DNA of 47,768 nt from Pseudomonadota bacterium (GTDB lineage: Bacteria > Pseudomonadota > Gammaproteobacteria > Competibacterales > Competibacteraceae): contig JAUPTV010000291.1 in NCBI GenBank assembly GCA_030917925.1, positions 1 to 47,768 of the forward strand, in the 5' to 3' direction. Of the stretch, positions 10,301 to 19,840 are shown one piece after another. The number at the start of each line of letters is the position of its first letter. The stretch's first letter is position 1. The notes under the pieces are model-generated. The model was not told the origin of the DNA, did not search any database, and was given only the letters and a program-made list of their open reading frames with translations. Made by a program: the position numbers and the translations under genes.

Positions 10301-10567
10301 TCATGCGGCCTCGCGGAGGGGTTCGGATTGAGTCACTTCCTGATTCTGGTGAAGGAACTTGCGCCGCCATGGATTGACGGGCTGTCCGGAGCCATCAACT
10401 TCAACACGAGTTCCGTCACAGTAACTTTCAATGATGAACCGAACCCATTTATCACTGCTATCTCGCTCATGGCGCGCCAAGGTCTTTTTTACCGCTGTAG
10501 TCAACTCAACCAAGGTCTGGCACTGCTCAAACTGTTGCTGAAGATCATCATCTAATTTCATAACCAT
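10301..10567 (-). CDS. Hypothetical protein, 88 aa
   Basis: ORF with AGAGGGG-like ribosome binding site just upstream of ATG (gaaagaggggatggttatg). No recognised domain. Confidence 0.4.
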   Translation of the reverse strand: MVMKLDDDLQQQFEQCQTLVELTTAVKKTLARHERDSSDKWVRFIIESYCDGTRVEVDGSGQPVNPWRRKFLHQNQEVTQSEPLREAA

Positions 10568-10820
10568 CCCCTCTTTCGGAACAATGCGTCAATCGCTTTA
10601 GCGATTGGGTCAAAATCCTCACAATCCCAATAGCCTACTTCATTTTTTGATTACTGACTTTCAGAGCCTGGGACTGAGGAAGCATCCCAGAGTGAGTCTT
10701 GAACCTATCCGTAACATAACCTCTTTTAACCTCCTTGTTAGGTGAGCTTAGGCTGGTCAACCGGGGGCGGCATGGAATATCTATAGTATTGCCACCGGCG
10801 CTGTCGGGTTGACTGCCGTG

Positions 10821-10945
10821 GATATGCAGGTGGATGGATTGTTGGCACTGTCCGGGATCGGGATTCAGGTACTACCGCCGGGTCGGCTGTTGATTCGCAA
10901 TATTTGCATGAACAGAAGCAGCAACGCTTTTCCAAGATGATTTGA
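10821..10945 (+). pseudogene. hemN 3'-terminal fragment (second copy)
   Basis: Aligns by eye with 4906-5052 of hemN: atgcaggtggatggattgttggcactgtccggg...cagcaacgcttttccaagatgattTGA, with an internal deletion of roughly 22 nt after atttgcatga. Confidence 0.88.
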
Positions 10946-11077
10946 TACGTCGACAAACGAGATTTTTCCATCGCTAACCTTGTTCTATTCGGAAATTTCA
11001 GCTAATTCTTTTCAGTCAAGCGCCCGTTTGTGGCAACCTTAACCCTTACCGCCATCCTTACGAGGAGAGTACATCGA

Positions 11078-12202
11078 ATGAACCGCTTTAACCGCAATGT
11101 TCTGAGCATCGCTGTCAGCGCCGCTATCCTGAGTCTGGGCGGACTGGCCTACGCTGAAGACACCATCAAAATCGCCATTGCCGGCCCGATCACTGGCCCG
11201 GTCGCCCAATATGGCGAAATGCAAATGAACGGTGCCAAAATGGCGGTCGAGCAGATCAACGCTAAGGGCGGCGTTGATGGCAAGCAACTGGAAGCCGTGC
11301 TGATGGATGATGTGTGCGAACCCAAGCAGGCGGTCGCCATCGCTAACCAGATCGTCAACCAGAAGATCAAATACGTCGTCGGCCATCTCTGCTCCGGGTC
11401 CACCCAGCCCGCCTCCAAGCTGTATGAAGAGGAAGGCATCCTGATGATCACCCCGGCCGCAACTAACCCGGCCATTACCCAGCAGGGCTACAAGATGGTG
11501 TTCCGCACCATCGGCACCGATGACCAGCAGGGACCGACCGCTGGCCGCTACATTGCGGAAAAGGTGAAACCCAAGAAACTGGCGATCATCCACGACAAAC
11601 AGCAGTATGGCGAAGGCATCGCCAAGGAAGTGGACAAGACCGTCAAAGCGGCGGGCATCAAGCCGGTGCTGTTTGAAGGCATCAATAAGGGCGATACCAA
11701 CTTCTCCGCCCTGATCACCAAGATGAAGAAGGAAGGCGTGGATTTCGTCTATTACGGCGGCTACCACCCGGAACTGGGCCTGCTGCTGCGGCAATCCAAG
11801 GATCAGGGCTTTAACGCCACCTACATGGGTCCCGAAGGCGTCGGCAACAAGGACATTAGCGCGATTGCCGGTCCGGCGTCGGAAGGTTTGCTGGTTACCC
11901 TGCCCGCCGATTTCAGCACCGATCCCGCCAACGCCGAACTGGTCAAGGCGTTCAAGGACAAGAATCAGGATCCTACCGGCCCGTTCGTCATGCCGGCCTA
12001 CGCGGGCGTACAGATCATCACTGACGCGATCAAGGGCGCCAAGACTGACGATACTGAAAAGCTGGCCGAGTACATCCGCAGCAACAGCTTTGATACCCCG
12101 ATTGGCAAAGTGGCCTTCAGGGACAATGGCGACCTGAAGGAATTCCAGTTCGTGGTCTTCACCTGGCACGCCGACGCCACGAAGACGCCAGTTAAGCAGT
12201 GA
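11078..12202 (+). CDS. livK: Branched-chain amino acid ABC transporter substrate-binding protein
   Basis: Signal peptide MNRFNRNVLSIAVSAAILSLGGLAYAED followed by TIKIAIAGPITGPVAQYGEMQMNGAKMAVEQINAKGGVDGK. Confidence 0.92.
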   Translation: MNRFNRNVLSIAVSAAILSLGGLAYAEDTIKIAIAGPITGPVAQYGEMQMNGAKMAVEQINAKGGVDGKQLEAVLMDDVCEPKQAVAIANQIVNQKIKYVVGHLCSGSTQPASKLYEEEGILMITPAATNPAITQQGYKMVFRTIGTDDQQGPTAGRYIAEKVKPKKLAIIHDKQQYGEGIAKEVDKTVKAAGIKPVLFEGINKGDTNFSALITKMKKEGVDFVYYGGYHPELGLLLRQSKDQGFNATYMGPEGVGNKDISAIAGPASEGLLVTLPADFSTDPANAELVKAFKDKNQDPTGPFVMPAYAGVQIITDAIKGAKTDDTEKLAEYIRSNSFDTPIGKVAFRDNGDLKEFQFVVFTWHADATKTPVKQ

Positions 12203-12203
12203 G

Positions 12204-12275
12204 TAGAAAATAGCGAGTAGCGAGTAGCGAATAGGAGATAGCGAATTTTCGCTATTTCCTATCATCGATTTTCTA
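12204..12275 (+). promoter_or_regulatory. Nested hairpin between livK and livH (attenuator or RNA-processing element candidate)
   Basis: Inner arms ATAGGAGATAGCGAA (12231-12245) and TTCGCTATTTCCTAT (12248-12262) pair over 15 bp with one G-U. Outer arms TAGAAAAT (12204-12211) and ATTTTCTA (12268-12275) pair over 8 bp. Confidence 0.6.
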
Positions 12276-12305
12276 TTTCCTGTTCTCCTCCCCCAGGCCT
12301 CGTCC

Positions 12306-13235
12306 ATGTCCGATTCCGCCATCCTTGAATTCATCCAGCAGATCATCAACGGTCTGACCCTGGGCAGCATCTACGCGCTGATCGCCATTGGCTACACCAT
12401 GGTGTACGGCATCATCGGTATGATCAACTTCGCCCATGGCGAGATTTACATGATCGGCGCTTATGTCGGCCTGCTGGTCATCACCGCGCTGGGCCTGTTC
12501 GGCGTGGAGAGCATCCCGCTGATCCTGCTGGCGACGCTGGCGATCAGTATTCTGGTCACCAGTTCTTACGGCTGGACGGTGGAGCGGTTGGCCTATCGAC
12601 CGTTACGCGGCAGTCCCCGGTTGGTGCCGCTGATTTCGGCTATCGGCGTATCCATCTTCCTGCAAAACTATGTGCAACTCGGCCAAGGCGCCCGCGATGT
12701 CTCCATGCAACCGGTGTTATCCGGGGGCTGGCGCTTCGGGCCGGAAGACGGCTTTCAGGTCTATCTGTCCTATATGCAGGTGTTGATTGCGGTGGTCACG
12801 GTGGCGTTTATGGCCGGCCTGACCCTGTTCATTGGCCGTTCCCGCATGGGCCGCGCCTGTCGGGCTTGTTCCCAAGATCGCGCCATGGCTAACCTGCTGG
12901 GCATCGACACGGACCGGGTTATTGCGCTGACCTTCATCATGGGCGCGGCGCTGGCGGCAGTGGCCGGGGTGCTGGTATCCATGTACTACGGCCTGGTCAA
13001 TCCCTTTATCGGCTTTCTGGCCGGACTCAAGGCGTTTACCGCTGCCGTGCTGGGCGGTATTGGCAGTATTCCCGGCGCGATGCTGGGCGGAGTGGTGCTG
13101 GGTCTGGCGGAAAGTTTCGCTTCGGCGTACCTGCAAACCGAATATAAGGATGTGGTGGCCTTTGGCTTGCTGATTCTGGTGCTGCTGGTGCGGCCGACCG
13201 GCTTGATGGGTCGCCCCGACGTGGAGAAGGTCTAA
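12306..13235 (+). CDS. livH: Branched-chain amino acid ABC transporter permease
   Basis: FIQQIINGLTLGSIYALIAIGYTMVYGIIGMINFAHGEIYMIGAY; liv operon context. Confidence 0.95.
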   Translation: MSDSAILEFIQQIINGLTLGSIYALIAIGYTMVYGIIGMINFAHGEIYMIGAYVGLLVITALGLFGVESIPLILLATLAISILVTSSYGWTVERLAYRPLRGSPRLVPLISAIGVSIFLQNYVQLGQGARDVSMQPVLSGGWRFGPEDGFQVYLSYMQVLIAVVTVAFMAGLTLFIGRSRMGRACRACSQDRAMANLLGIDTDRVIALTFIMGAALAAVAGVLVSMYYGLVNPFIGFLAGLKAFTAAVLGGIGSIPGAMLGGVVLGLAESFASAYLQTEYKDVVAFGLLILVLLVRPTGLMGRPDVEKV

Positions 13236-13238
13236 ATC

Positions 13239-14516
13239 ATGCGCCGCGCCCTGCCGGAAGCTCTGATCGCGGCGGTGCTGACCGCCCTGTTATTGACCCC
13301 GATTTTTGGCCTGCGCGTCCAGATTGACGGGATCAACGTCTCGCTGAATCACAACCCGACGCCAGTGCTCATTGCCGTCGCCATCGTGTTTTTCTGGCGG
13401 CTGTTCCAGGATTCGGTGCGCCAGCTCTGGACGCAGTGGAAAATGCCAGTGGCTTGGCGGGAGAATACCGCGACTGCCGCCCTGGGCCGGATGCGGCAGC
13501 AACCCCGCTATCAGGCGCTCTTCTGGATATTGCTGTTGCTCGCCGCCGTCATCTGGCCGTTCACCGCCTCACGCGGCGCAGTGGACGTGATGACCTTGGC
13601 GCTGATCTATGTGATGTTGGGTCTGGGTCTGAATATTGCGGTTGGTTTCGCTGGCTTGCTGGTACTCGGTTACGCCGCCTTCTACGCGGTCGGCGCTTAT
13701 ACCTACGCCCTGCTCGCGCAGCATTACGACCTGTCATTCTGGCTGTCCCTGCCGGTCGCTGGCGCATTGGCGGCGTTGATCGGCTTCCTGCTCGGTCTGC
13801 CGGTCTTGCGCCTGCGCGGCGATTATCTGGCCATTGTCACCTTGGGGTTTGGCGAAATTACCCGGTTGCTGCTGAATAATCTGAACTTTCTAACGGGTGG
13901 TCCCGATGGCGTCGGCAATATTCCACGCCCCACCTTGTTCGGGCTGGAGTTCAGTCGCCGGGCGAGTGAAGGCGGTACGACGTTCCACGAATTTTTCGGC
14001 CTGGATTACAACGGCGAGTACGGCGTGATTTTCATGTATTTGCTGGGCGTCTCGCTGGTGCTACTGATCCTGTTCGTCATTAACCGCCTGTTGCGGATGC
14101 CGCTGGGTCGGGCCTGGGAGGCGTTGCGCGAGGATGAAATTGCCTGCCGCTCGCTGGGTCTGAATCCGACGATGATTAAACTATCGGCGCTGACCCTGAG
14201 CGCGGCGTTCGCTGGTCTGGCTGGAGCATTTTTCGCTGCCCGCCAGGGTTATATCAACCCGGAATCGTTCACATTTATTGAATCGGCGATGGTGCTGGCG
14301 ATTGTGGTACTGGGCGGCATGGGTTCCCAGTTGGGCATCATGCTGGCGGCGATTGCCATTACCGCCTTGCCGGAACTGGCCCGCGAATTTGATCAATACC
14401 GAATGCTGGCGTTTGGTCTGGTCATGGTATTGATGATGATTTGGCGACCCCAGGGGCTGATTCCCGCCGTCCGGCCCCGGATGGAACTGCCCGAACGGCT
14501 GGAGGGGTCCCAATGA
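13239..14516 (+). CDS. livM: Branched-chain amino acid ABC transporter permease
   Basis: [40 protein letters not shown]; liv operon context. Confidence 0.94.
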   Translation: MRRALPEALIAAVLTALLLTPIFGLRVQIDGINVSLNHNPTPVLIAVAIVFFWRLFQDSVRQLWTQWKMPVAWRENTATAALGRMRQQPRYQALFWILLLLAAVIWPFTASRGAVDVMTLALIYVMLGLGLNIAVGFAGLLVLGYAAFYAVGAYTYALLAQHYDLSFWLSLPVAGALAALIGFLLGLPVLRLRGDYLAIVTLGFGEITRLLLNNLNFLTGGPDGVGNIPRPTLFGLEFSRRASEGGTTFHEFFGLDYNGEYGVIFMYLLGVSLVLLILFVINRLLRMPLGRAWEALREDEIACRSLGLNPTMIKLSALTLSAAFAGLAGAFFAARQGYINPESFTFIESAMVLAIVVLGGMGSQLGIMLAAIAITALPELAREFDQYRMLAFGLVMVLMMIWRPQGLIPAVRPRMELPERLEGSQ

Positions 14517-15313
14517 GTTTGGAACTGGCTAAAACTCCCGTTGCTCAAACCCCGCCACTGCTGGAAGTCCAGCATTTGAGTATGCGATTTGGCGGATTGC
14601 TGGCGGTGGACACGGTGCATTTCGAGGTCCGTCCCAGCCAGATTTTCGCCATCATCGGCCCAAACGGTGCCGGGAAGACCACGGTATTTAACTGCGTCGG
14701 CGGCTTCTATCGCCCGACGACGGGTACCGTGGCATTGAACGGTCAACCGCTCCATGGACTGGCCAGCCACCACATTGCTCAGCGCGGTCTGGTGCGCACC
14801 TTTCAGAATGTGCGGCTGTTCAAGACCATGACGGTGGTCGAAAATCTCCTGATTTCCCAACACACGCAACTGGAAACGCGGCTATTCCCCGGTCTGTTCA
14901 AAACGCCGAAATACCGCCGGGCCGAGGCTGAGGCGCTGGATCGGGCGGTGTTCTGGCTGGAAAAAGTGGGGTTGTTGGCGGTGGCGAATCGCGAAGCCGG
15001 CAATCTGGCCTACGGGCAACAGCGGCGCCTGGAAATCGCCCGCTGCATGATTACTCAGCCTAAAGTGCTGATGCTGGACGAACCCGCGGCGGGGCTGAAT
15101 CCCCAGGAGACCCGTGATCTGGATCGGCTGATCAACGAACTGCGCGCCGAACATGGTGTGGCGGTGTTGCTGATCGAGCATGATATGAGCTTGGTGATGG
15201 GCATTTCCGATGAGATTCTGGTGATGGAATATGGCCGCCCCATCGCGACCGGTACGCCCGCCGAGATTCGCAGTAATCCCAAGGTGATCAAGGCGTATCT
15301 GGGAGAAGAGTGA
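14513..15313 (+). CDS. livG: Branched-chain amino acid ABC transporter ATP-binding protein
   Basis: Walker [26 protein letters not shown]; Walker [18 protein letters not shown] overlap with livM stop. Confidence 0.95.
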   Translation: MSLELAKTPVAQTPPLLEVQHLSMRFGGLLAVDTVHFEVRPSQIFAIIGPNGAGKTTVFNCVGGFYRPTTGTVALNGQPLHGLASHHIAQRGLVRTFQNVRLFKTMTVVENLLISQHTQLETRLFPGLFKTPKYRRAEAEALDRAVFWLEKVGLLAVANREAGNLAYGQQRRLEIARCMITQPKVLMLDEPAAGLNPQETRDLDRLINELRAEHGVAVLLIEHDMSLVMGISDEILVMEYGRPIATGTPAEIRSNPKVIKAYLGEE

Positions 15314-16017
15314 TGATGCTGAAACTGGAGAATGTCCACACTTTCTACGGCCAGATCGAGGCGCTCAAGGGCGTGTCGCTGGAGGTGCATCCCGGCGAGA
15401 TCGTGACCCTGATCGGGGCGAATGGCGCGGGTAAAAGCACCCTGCTACTGACAATCTGCGGCTCCCCACCGGCGGCTCAGGGCCAGGTGCTGTTCGAGGG
15501 GCAGAACATTACCCACAAGCCCACCCATGTCATCATGCAATGTGGCCTGGCACTGGTGCCGGAAGGGCGGCGCATCTTCCCCGGCCTGACCGTGCAGGAG
15601 AATCTGCAAATGGGCGGGTTCTTCGCTGACAAGGCGCGATTGGAAACGGATCTGGAGCGGATCTTCACCCTGTTCCCCCGCCTCAAGGAGCGCCGCACTC
15701 AGCGCGGCGGCACCTTGTCTGGTGGCGAACAGCAGATGCTGGCGATTGGTCGGGGCCTGATGGGTCGGCCCAGCCTGTTGCTGCTGGATGAACCATCGCT
15801 GGGGCTGGCACCGATCATCATTGCCCAGATTTTCCAGATTCTGAAAGAAATCCGCGAAGAAGGCGTGACCATTTTTCTGGTGGAGCAGAATGCGCATCGC
15901 GCCCTGCAACTGGCGGATCGGGGTTATGTGCTGGAAAACGGGCGGATTGTGCTGGCCGACAGTGGCGCTAATCTGCTGGCCAATGATGAAGTGCGCAAGG
16001 CGTATCTGGGCGGTTGA
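15313..16017 (+). CDS. livF: Branched-chain amino acid ABC transporter ATP-binding protein
   Basis: Walker A GANGAGKST; LSGGEQQMLAIGRGLM; LLLLDEPSLGLAP. Confidence 0.95.
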   Translation: MMLKLENVHTFYGQIEALKGVSLEVHPGEIVTLIGANGAGKSTLLLTICGSPPAAQGQVLFEGQNITHKPTHVIMQCGLALVPEGRRIFPGLTVQENLQMGGFFADKARLETDLERIFTLFPRLKERRTQRGGTLSGGEQQMLAIGRGLMGRPSLLLLDEPSLGLAPIIIAQIFQILKEIREEGVTIFLVEQNAHRALQLADRGYVLENGRIVLADSGANLLANDEVRKAYLGG

Positions 16018-16089
16018 CTGCTGCCAGGGCCAGCGCCTTGATGTAGTATAGGCGCTTCTTTACTAACCCTAACATCGAAGGGCAATACC

Positions 16090-16626
16090 ATGATTCTGGA
16101 CAGAGTGGGCGCCGGTCATAACCTCCCCGACGAATTCAACGTAATCATCGAGATTCCGGCGCATTCGGACCCCGTTAAGTATGAAGTTGACAAGGAAAGC
16201 GGCGCACTGTTTGTGGATCGCTTCATGAACGCCGCCATGCACTATCCCTGTAACTATGGCTATATTCCCCATACCATGGGCGAAGATGGCGATCCGCTGG
16301 ACGTGTTGGTCGTCGCGCCATTGCCGGTGATTAGTGGCTGTGTCGTGCGGGCGCGGCCCATGGGCGTTTTGAAAATGACCGATGAAAGCGGCGGCGATGC
16401 CAAGATTCTAGCCGTGCCCATCAAGAAGGAATGCACCCAGTTCGACGACATTGAATCCTACGAGCAGATGTCCAAGACGCTGCTGGCCCGGATTGCCCAT
16501 TTCTTCCAGCATTACAAAGACCTTGACTCTGGGAAATGGGTGCAGATCGATGGTTGGGGCAGCGTGCAAGAAGCCAAGGAAGAAGTTGTGCGGAGCGTGG
16601 ATCGCTATAACGCGGGCTGCAAATAG
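16090..16626 (+). CDS. ppa: Inorganic pyrophosphatase, family I
   Basis: NVIIEIPAHSDPVKYEVDKESGALFVDRFM; YGYIPHTMGEDGDPLDVLVVAPLPV. Confidence 0.96.
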   Translation: MILDRVGAGHNLPDEFNVIIEIPAHSDPVKYEVDKESGALFVDRFMNAAMHYPCNYGYIPHTMGEDGDPLDVLVVAPLPVISGCVVRARPMGVLKMTDESGGDAKILAVPIKKECTQFDDIESYEQMSKTLLARIAHFFQHYKDLDSGKWVQIDGWGSVQEAKEEVVRSVDRYNAGCK

Positions 16627-16663
16627 TAGTCAGCGACAACGCTCTTGCTCTTGTAGTCTTTTT

Positions 16664-16759
16664 GGCTGATCAGTGGACCTCCCGAACCACCCCGGCGCTT
16701 TGCGCCACCCCTCCATCGCCAAGGAGGGGAATTTGGACGTCCGACGATCATCGGGAAAA
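16664..16759 (-). repeat. Dispersed palindromic repeat, copy B
   Basis: Reverse complement core ATTCCCCTCCTTGGCGATGGAGGGGTGGCGCAAAGCGCCGGGGTGGTTCGGGAGGTCCACTGATCAGCC differs from copy A by a few substitutions and a loop change. Flanking CGCTTTTCCCGATGA is also shared. Confidence 0.85.
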
Positions 16760-16768
16760 GCGAAGCGA

Positions 16769-17062
16769 TCAGGCCCCTGAAGACTCAATCCCCGGTGGCC
16801 AGCGTTTCGGCGCGATGATGCGCCAACGTTTATCGCGTCCGGTCTGGCCAGCCAGCAACGTCACCTGACGCTTCGCCACCCCAAACAGCTCCGCCAGGAA
16901 TGCCTGCAAATGGGCATTGGCCTGCCCCTCCACCGGCGGGGCAGTAATGCGGACGCGGAACCGATCCTCCTGCACGCCCAGCCATTCATCGCGACTGGCG
17001 CGTGGTTGCGCCCGCACCCGCAGGATCAGATCCGCGCCGTCCCAGACATACCCCGCCGCCAT
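16769..17062 (-). CDS. yggU: DUF167 / YggU family protein
   Basis: LILRVRAQPRASRDEWLGV...FRVRITAPPVEGQANAHLQAFLAELFGVAKRQVTLLAGQTGRDKRWRI. Confidence 0.9.
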   Translation of the reverse strand: MAAGYVWDGADLILRVRAQPRASRDEWLGVQEDRFRVRITAPPVEGQANAHLQAFLAELFGVAKRQVTLLAGQTGRDKRWRIIAPKRWPPGIESSGA

Positions 17063-17617
17063 TCAGCCCAGCCCGGTCCACATACCCAGGAAATCCTGCA
17101 ACAACAGGCTAATGAAGATCAGTGCCACGATCACCAGCATGGGCGACAGATCCACCCCGGAAATCGGGGGCAGGAGACGCCGGGCGGGCCGCAATACCGG
17201 CTCGGTCAACTGCGCCAGCACCCGCGCCGCCGGATGGTAGGGATCGGGATTGAACCAGCTCAGCAGCGCCTGAATGATCACGCCCCACAGATAGATATTG
17301 ATCAGCAACTTCAGCAATTCCAGCATCGTCAACACCAGCAGTCCGCCGATGCCAACCGGCTGGCCCAGCAGCAAGGTAATCAGCAGCATCTCGATCAGTT
17401 GCAGCGCAAACGCCAGGACTACCGACGCCAGATCGAGTCCCTTATAACCGGGGATGAACCGGCGCATGGGCAGCAACGGTGGATTGGTCATGCGCACCAG
17501 AAATTGCACCAGCGGATTGTAAAAATCAGCGCGGACGCATTGCAGCAGGAAGCGCAGCATCACCGCCAGGATAAAGAAACCGAACAGCGTTTGAACCAGG
17601 AAGACAATGGCAGTCAC
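17063..17617 (-). CDS. yggT: YggT family integral membrane protein
   Basis: Two hydrophobic repeats; LLQCVRADFYNPLVQFLVRMTNPPLLPMRRFIP; proC neighbour. Confidence 0.9.
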   Translation of the reverse strand: MTAIVFLVQTLFGFFILAVMLRFLLQCVRADFYNPLVQFLVRMTNPPLLPMRRFIPGYKGLDLASVVLAFALQLIEMLLITLLLGQPVGIGGLLVLTMLELLKLLINIYLWGVIIQALLSWFNPDPYHPAARVLAQLTEPVLRPARRLLPPISGVDLSPMLVIVALIFISLLLQDFLGMWTGLG

Positions 17618-18519
17618 GGTTGCCCCCCCAGCAGATTGCCCAGTTCCTCGGAACGATGGCGCGCCGCCTCCAGTGCCTTGTTGACCAGTTCATCCAGTTG
17701 CTCCGTCAACAGCGACGGTGTTTCCATAATCGCCAGTGAAGCCGCCAGTGACCGGGCAATCAGCCGATCCAGTTGCTCATCCTGAAATACGCTGATGGCC
17801 CGTTCCGTGGTGCCGCCCGGCGAGGTAACCCGCTCACGCAAAGCCGCCGGATTCTCCGGACTTTCCAGCGCCATTTTGGCCGCGCCAAAGGCGGTTTGCA
17901 GCGTCAGCAGTCGCGCTGTCTCCGGGGCCAGGCCCAATTGAACCCCGGTTTTTTCCAGCGCTTCCATGAGCAGGAAGAAATAGGCCGGGCCGCTGCCCGA
18001 CAAGGCGGTCACGGCATCCAGCATTCGCTCGCTGTCCACCCAGACGGTTAAGCCCACCGAGCGCATGATGGACTCAGCCATCTGCCGCTGGTCATCGGTG
18101 ACCTGCGCATTGGCGAACAGGGCAGTAGCGCCGCTGCCTACCAGTGCCGGTGTATTGGGCATGGTGCGAACGATGGCGGCGTCATAGCCCAGCCAGCGCC
18201 GCAGATCGGGTTCACGCACTCCGGCCGCGATGGACATCACCAGTGGCTGGCGAACCTGGGCAATCTCCGCCAGTTCCTCTGTGACCGGACGCAGGATTTG
18301 CGGTTTCACCGCCAGGACGATGACCTGTGCTTTGGCGGCGATCTCCCGGTTATCAAAGCCGGTATGGACGCCGAAACGCCCGCGCAGGAGTTCACGCTGA
18401 CCAGCGTCGGGTTCGGCGACCCAGAGATGGTCGGCATCCGCGCCGCTGGCCAGCAGGCCGCCAATCAGGCTGCGGGCCATGTTGCCGCCGCCGATAAAGG
18501 CAATAGGAAGGTCTTTCAT
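17614..18519 (-). CDS. proC: Pyrroline-5-carboxylate reductase
   Basis: IAFIGGGNMARSLIGGLLASG; TAFGAAKMALES; VTSPGGTTERAISVF. Confidence 0.95.
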   Translation of the reverse strand: MKDLPIAFIGGGNMARSLIGGLLASGADADHLWVAEPDAGQRELLRGRFGVHTGFDNREIAAKAQVIVLAVKPQILRPVTEELAEIAQVRQPLVMSIAAGVREPDLRRWLGYDAAIVRTMPNTPALVGSGATALFANAQVTDDQRQMAESIMRSVGLTVWVDSERMLDAVTALSGSGPAYFFLLMEALEKTGVQLGLAPETARLLTLQTAFGAAKMALESPENPAALRERVTSPGGTTERAISVFQDEQLDRLIARSLAASLAIMETPSLLTEQLDELVNKALEAARHRSEELGNLLGGQP

Positions 18520-18555
18520 CTGCGCCTCGTGAAAGTGACAGTAAGGGGCGAACGG

Positions 18556-18957
18556 TTAGGGTTTGGCGCTCAGCATCTGGATGACTTTTTCGCTGATGCC
18601 GGCTAGTCGGTTGTCATTGCGATAAGCTTCGTAGATCTGCTGTTTGCGGAGTGGGTCGAACTGCTGATACAGCGCGAAGGTGCCGGGCAGGTTTTCGCGT
18701 AGCGCCTGTTCGAAAGCTGCCTGATTCAATCCGGTAGCCAAGCGGTCGGTCGCGGCGTCAGTTGCGGCATCATCCGACGATGCGGGGCTGGGCGGTGCCA
18801 GATTAATCGTCAGTGCCGCAGCCTGACGCTTGGCGTCTTCCTCGATCTCACGCAGCCAGGCGTCATCCGCGCCCAGCAGGAACGGTGCGGCTAACAACAA
18901 CAGGCCGGTCAGCCCACCGCGCATGGCGGCTTCAGACAGGGGAATCGTGGACAGCAT
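18556..18957 (-). CDS. Conserved hypothetical protein with predicted signal peptide
   Basis: Hydrophobic leader MRGGLTGLLLLAAPFLLGADDAWL; ORF fits the yggT-proC / yggS cluster on the same strand. Confidence 0.6.
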   Translation of the reverse strand: MLSTIPLSEAAMRGGLTGLLLLAAPFLLGADDAWLREIEEDAKRQAAALTINLAPPSPASSDDAATDAATDRLATGLNQAAFEQALRENLPGTFALYQQFDPLRKQQIYEAYRNDNRLAGISEKVIQMLSAKP

Positions 18958-19026
18958 CGGCAGTTATCCCGGAACAGTAAAACGGCTGGTTGTTAATAGG
19001 GGTATAGCATACTGCAAAGCCGCTAT

Positions 19027-19707
19027 TCAGGCGCGGAGTCCAAACAGTGCAGTACCGATCCGCACCAGGGTAGCGCCTTCAGCGATAGCGGCTTCCAGGT
19101 CATCGGACATGCCCATCGACAGGGTATCCAGTCCAGCGATGTGCAACCGCTCCGCCCATTGCCGCAACTGGGCGAAAGGCTGGCGCTGAATTGCAAAATC
19201 GGTCGCTGGCGCGGGAATCGCCATCAAGCCGCGTAAACGGAGTCGGGGTAACGTGGCGATGGCCTGGGCGACATCAGCCAACTCGTTCTCGTCAAAGCCA
19301 TGCTTGCTGGGTTCGCGGTCAATGTTCACTTCCAGACAAATATTGAGCGGTGGCAGATCATCAGGCCGTTGGGCGCTCAGGCGTTCAGCGATTTTCAGCC
19401 GGTCGACGCTATGGACCCAGGCGAACCGTTCAGCAATGCTGCGTGTTTTGTTGGTCTGAATCGGGCCAATAAAGTGCCATTCCAGATCCAGCGCGGCCAG
19501 TTCGGTCATTTTATCCAGGGCTTCCTGAAGATAATTTTCGCCGAAGTCGCGTTGGCCCGCCGCCGCCAGGGCCGCGACTGCTGATGCCGGATGGGTTTTA
19601 CTGACCGCCAGCAGGCGCACTGAGTGAGGTGGGCGCTGAAATTGGCGCTCGGCAGTGCGGATGCGTTCCAGCACGGTTTGCCAGCGGGTAGCGACATCGA
19701 TGTTCAT
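19027..19707 (-). CDS. yggS: YggS family PLP-binding protein
   Basis: VRLLAVSKTHPASAVAALAAAGQRDFGENYLQEALDKM; LEWHFIGPIQTNKTRSIAERFAWVHSVDR; LSMGMSDDLEAAIAEGATLVRIGTALFG. Confidence 0.95.
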   Translation of the reverse strand: MNIDVATRWQTVLERIRTAERQFQRPPHSVRLLAVSKTHPASAVAALAAAGQRDFGENYLQEALDKMTELAALDLEWHFIGPIQTNKTRSIAERFAWVHSVDRLKIAERLSAQRPDDLPPLNICLEVNIDREPSKHGFDENELADVAQAIATLPRLRLRGLMAIPAPATDFAIQRQPFAQLRQWAERLHIAGLDTLSMGMSDDLEAAIAEGATLVRIGTALFGLRA

Positions 19708-19840
19708 CAGGCATTCTCCATTCAGGCCATCACACAACAGTCTCGATTTTGCAGGATATACTTATGGACAGGAAATTCCATTGAACCAACGGCCCGCTAT
19801 CGGGCATTTTCTCCATCCCTGCGCGGGAGTGATTGCTGCT

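Noticed and set aside
12204-12235. TAGCGAGTAGCGAGTAGCGA direct repeats as a possible CRISPR or VNTR array
   Set aside because: Units are 7 bp, contiguous and only about three copies, with no spacers; better explained as a simple repeat forming a hairpin.
11039-12370. 443 aa minus-strand ORF opposite livK
   Set aside because: Shadow ORF; composition rich in H/D/G/Q and no recognisable domain, while livK is unambiguous.
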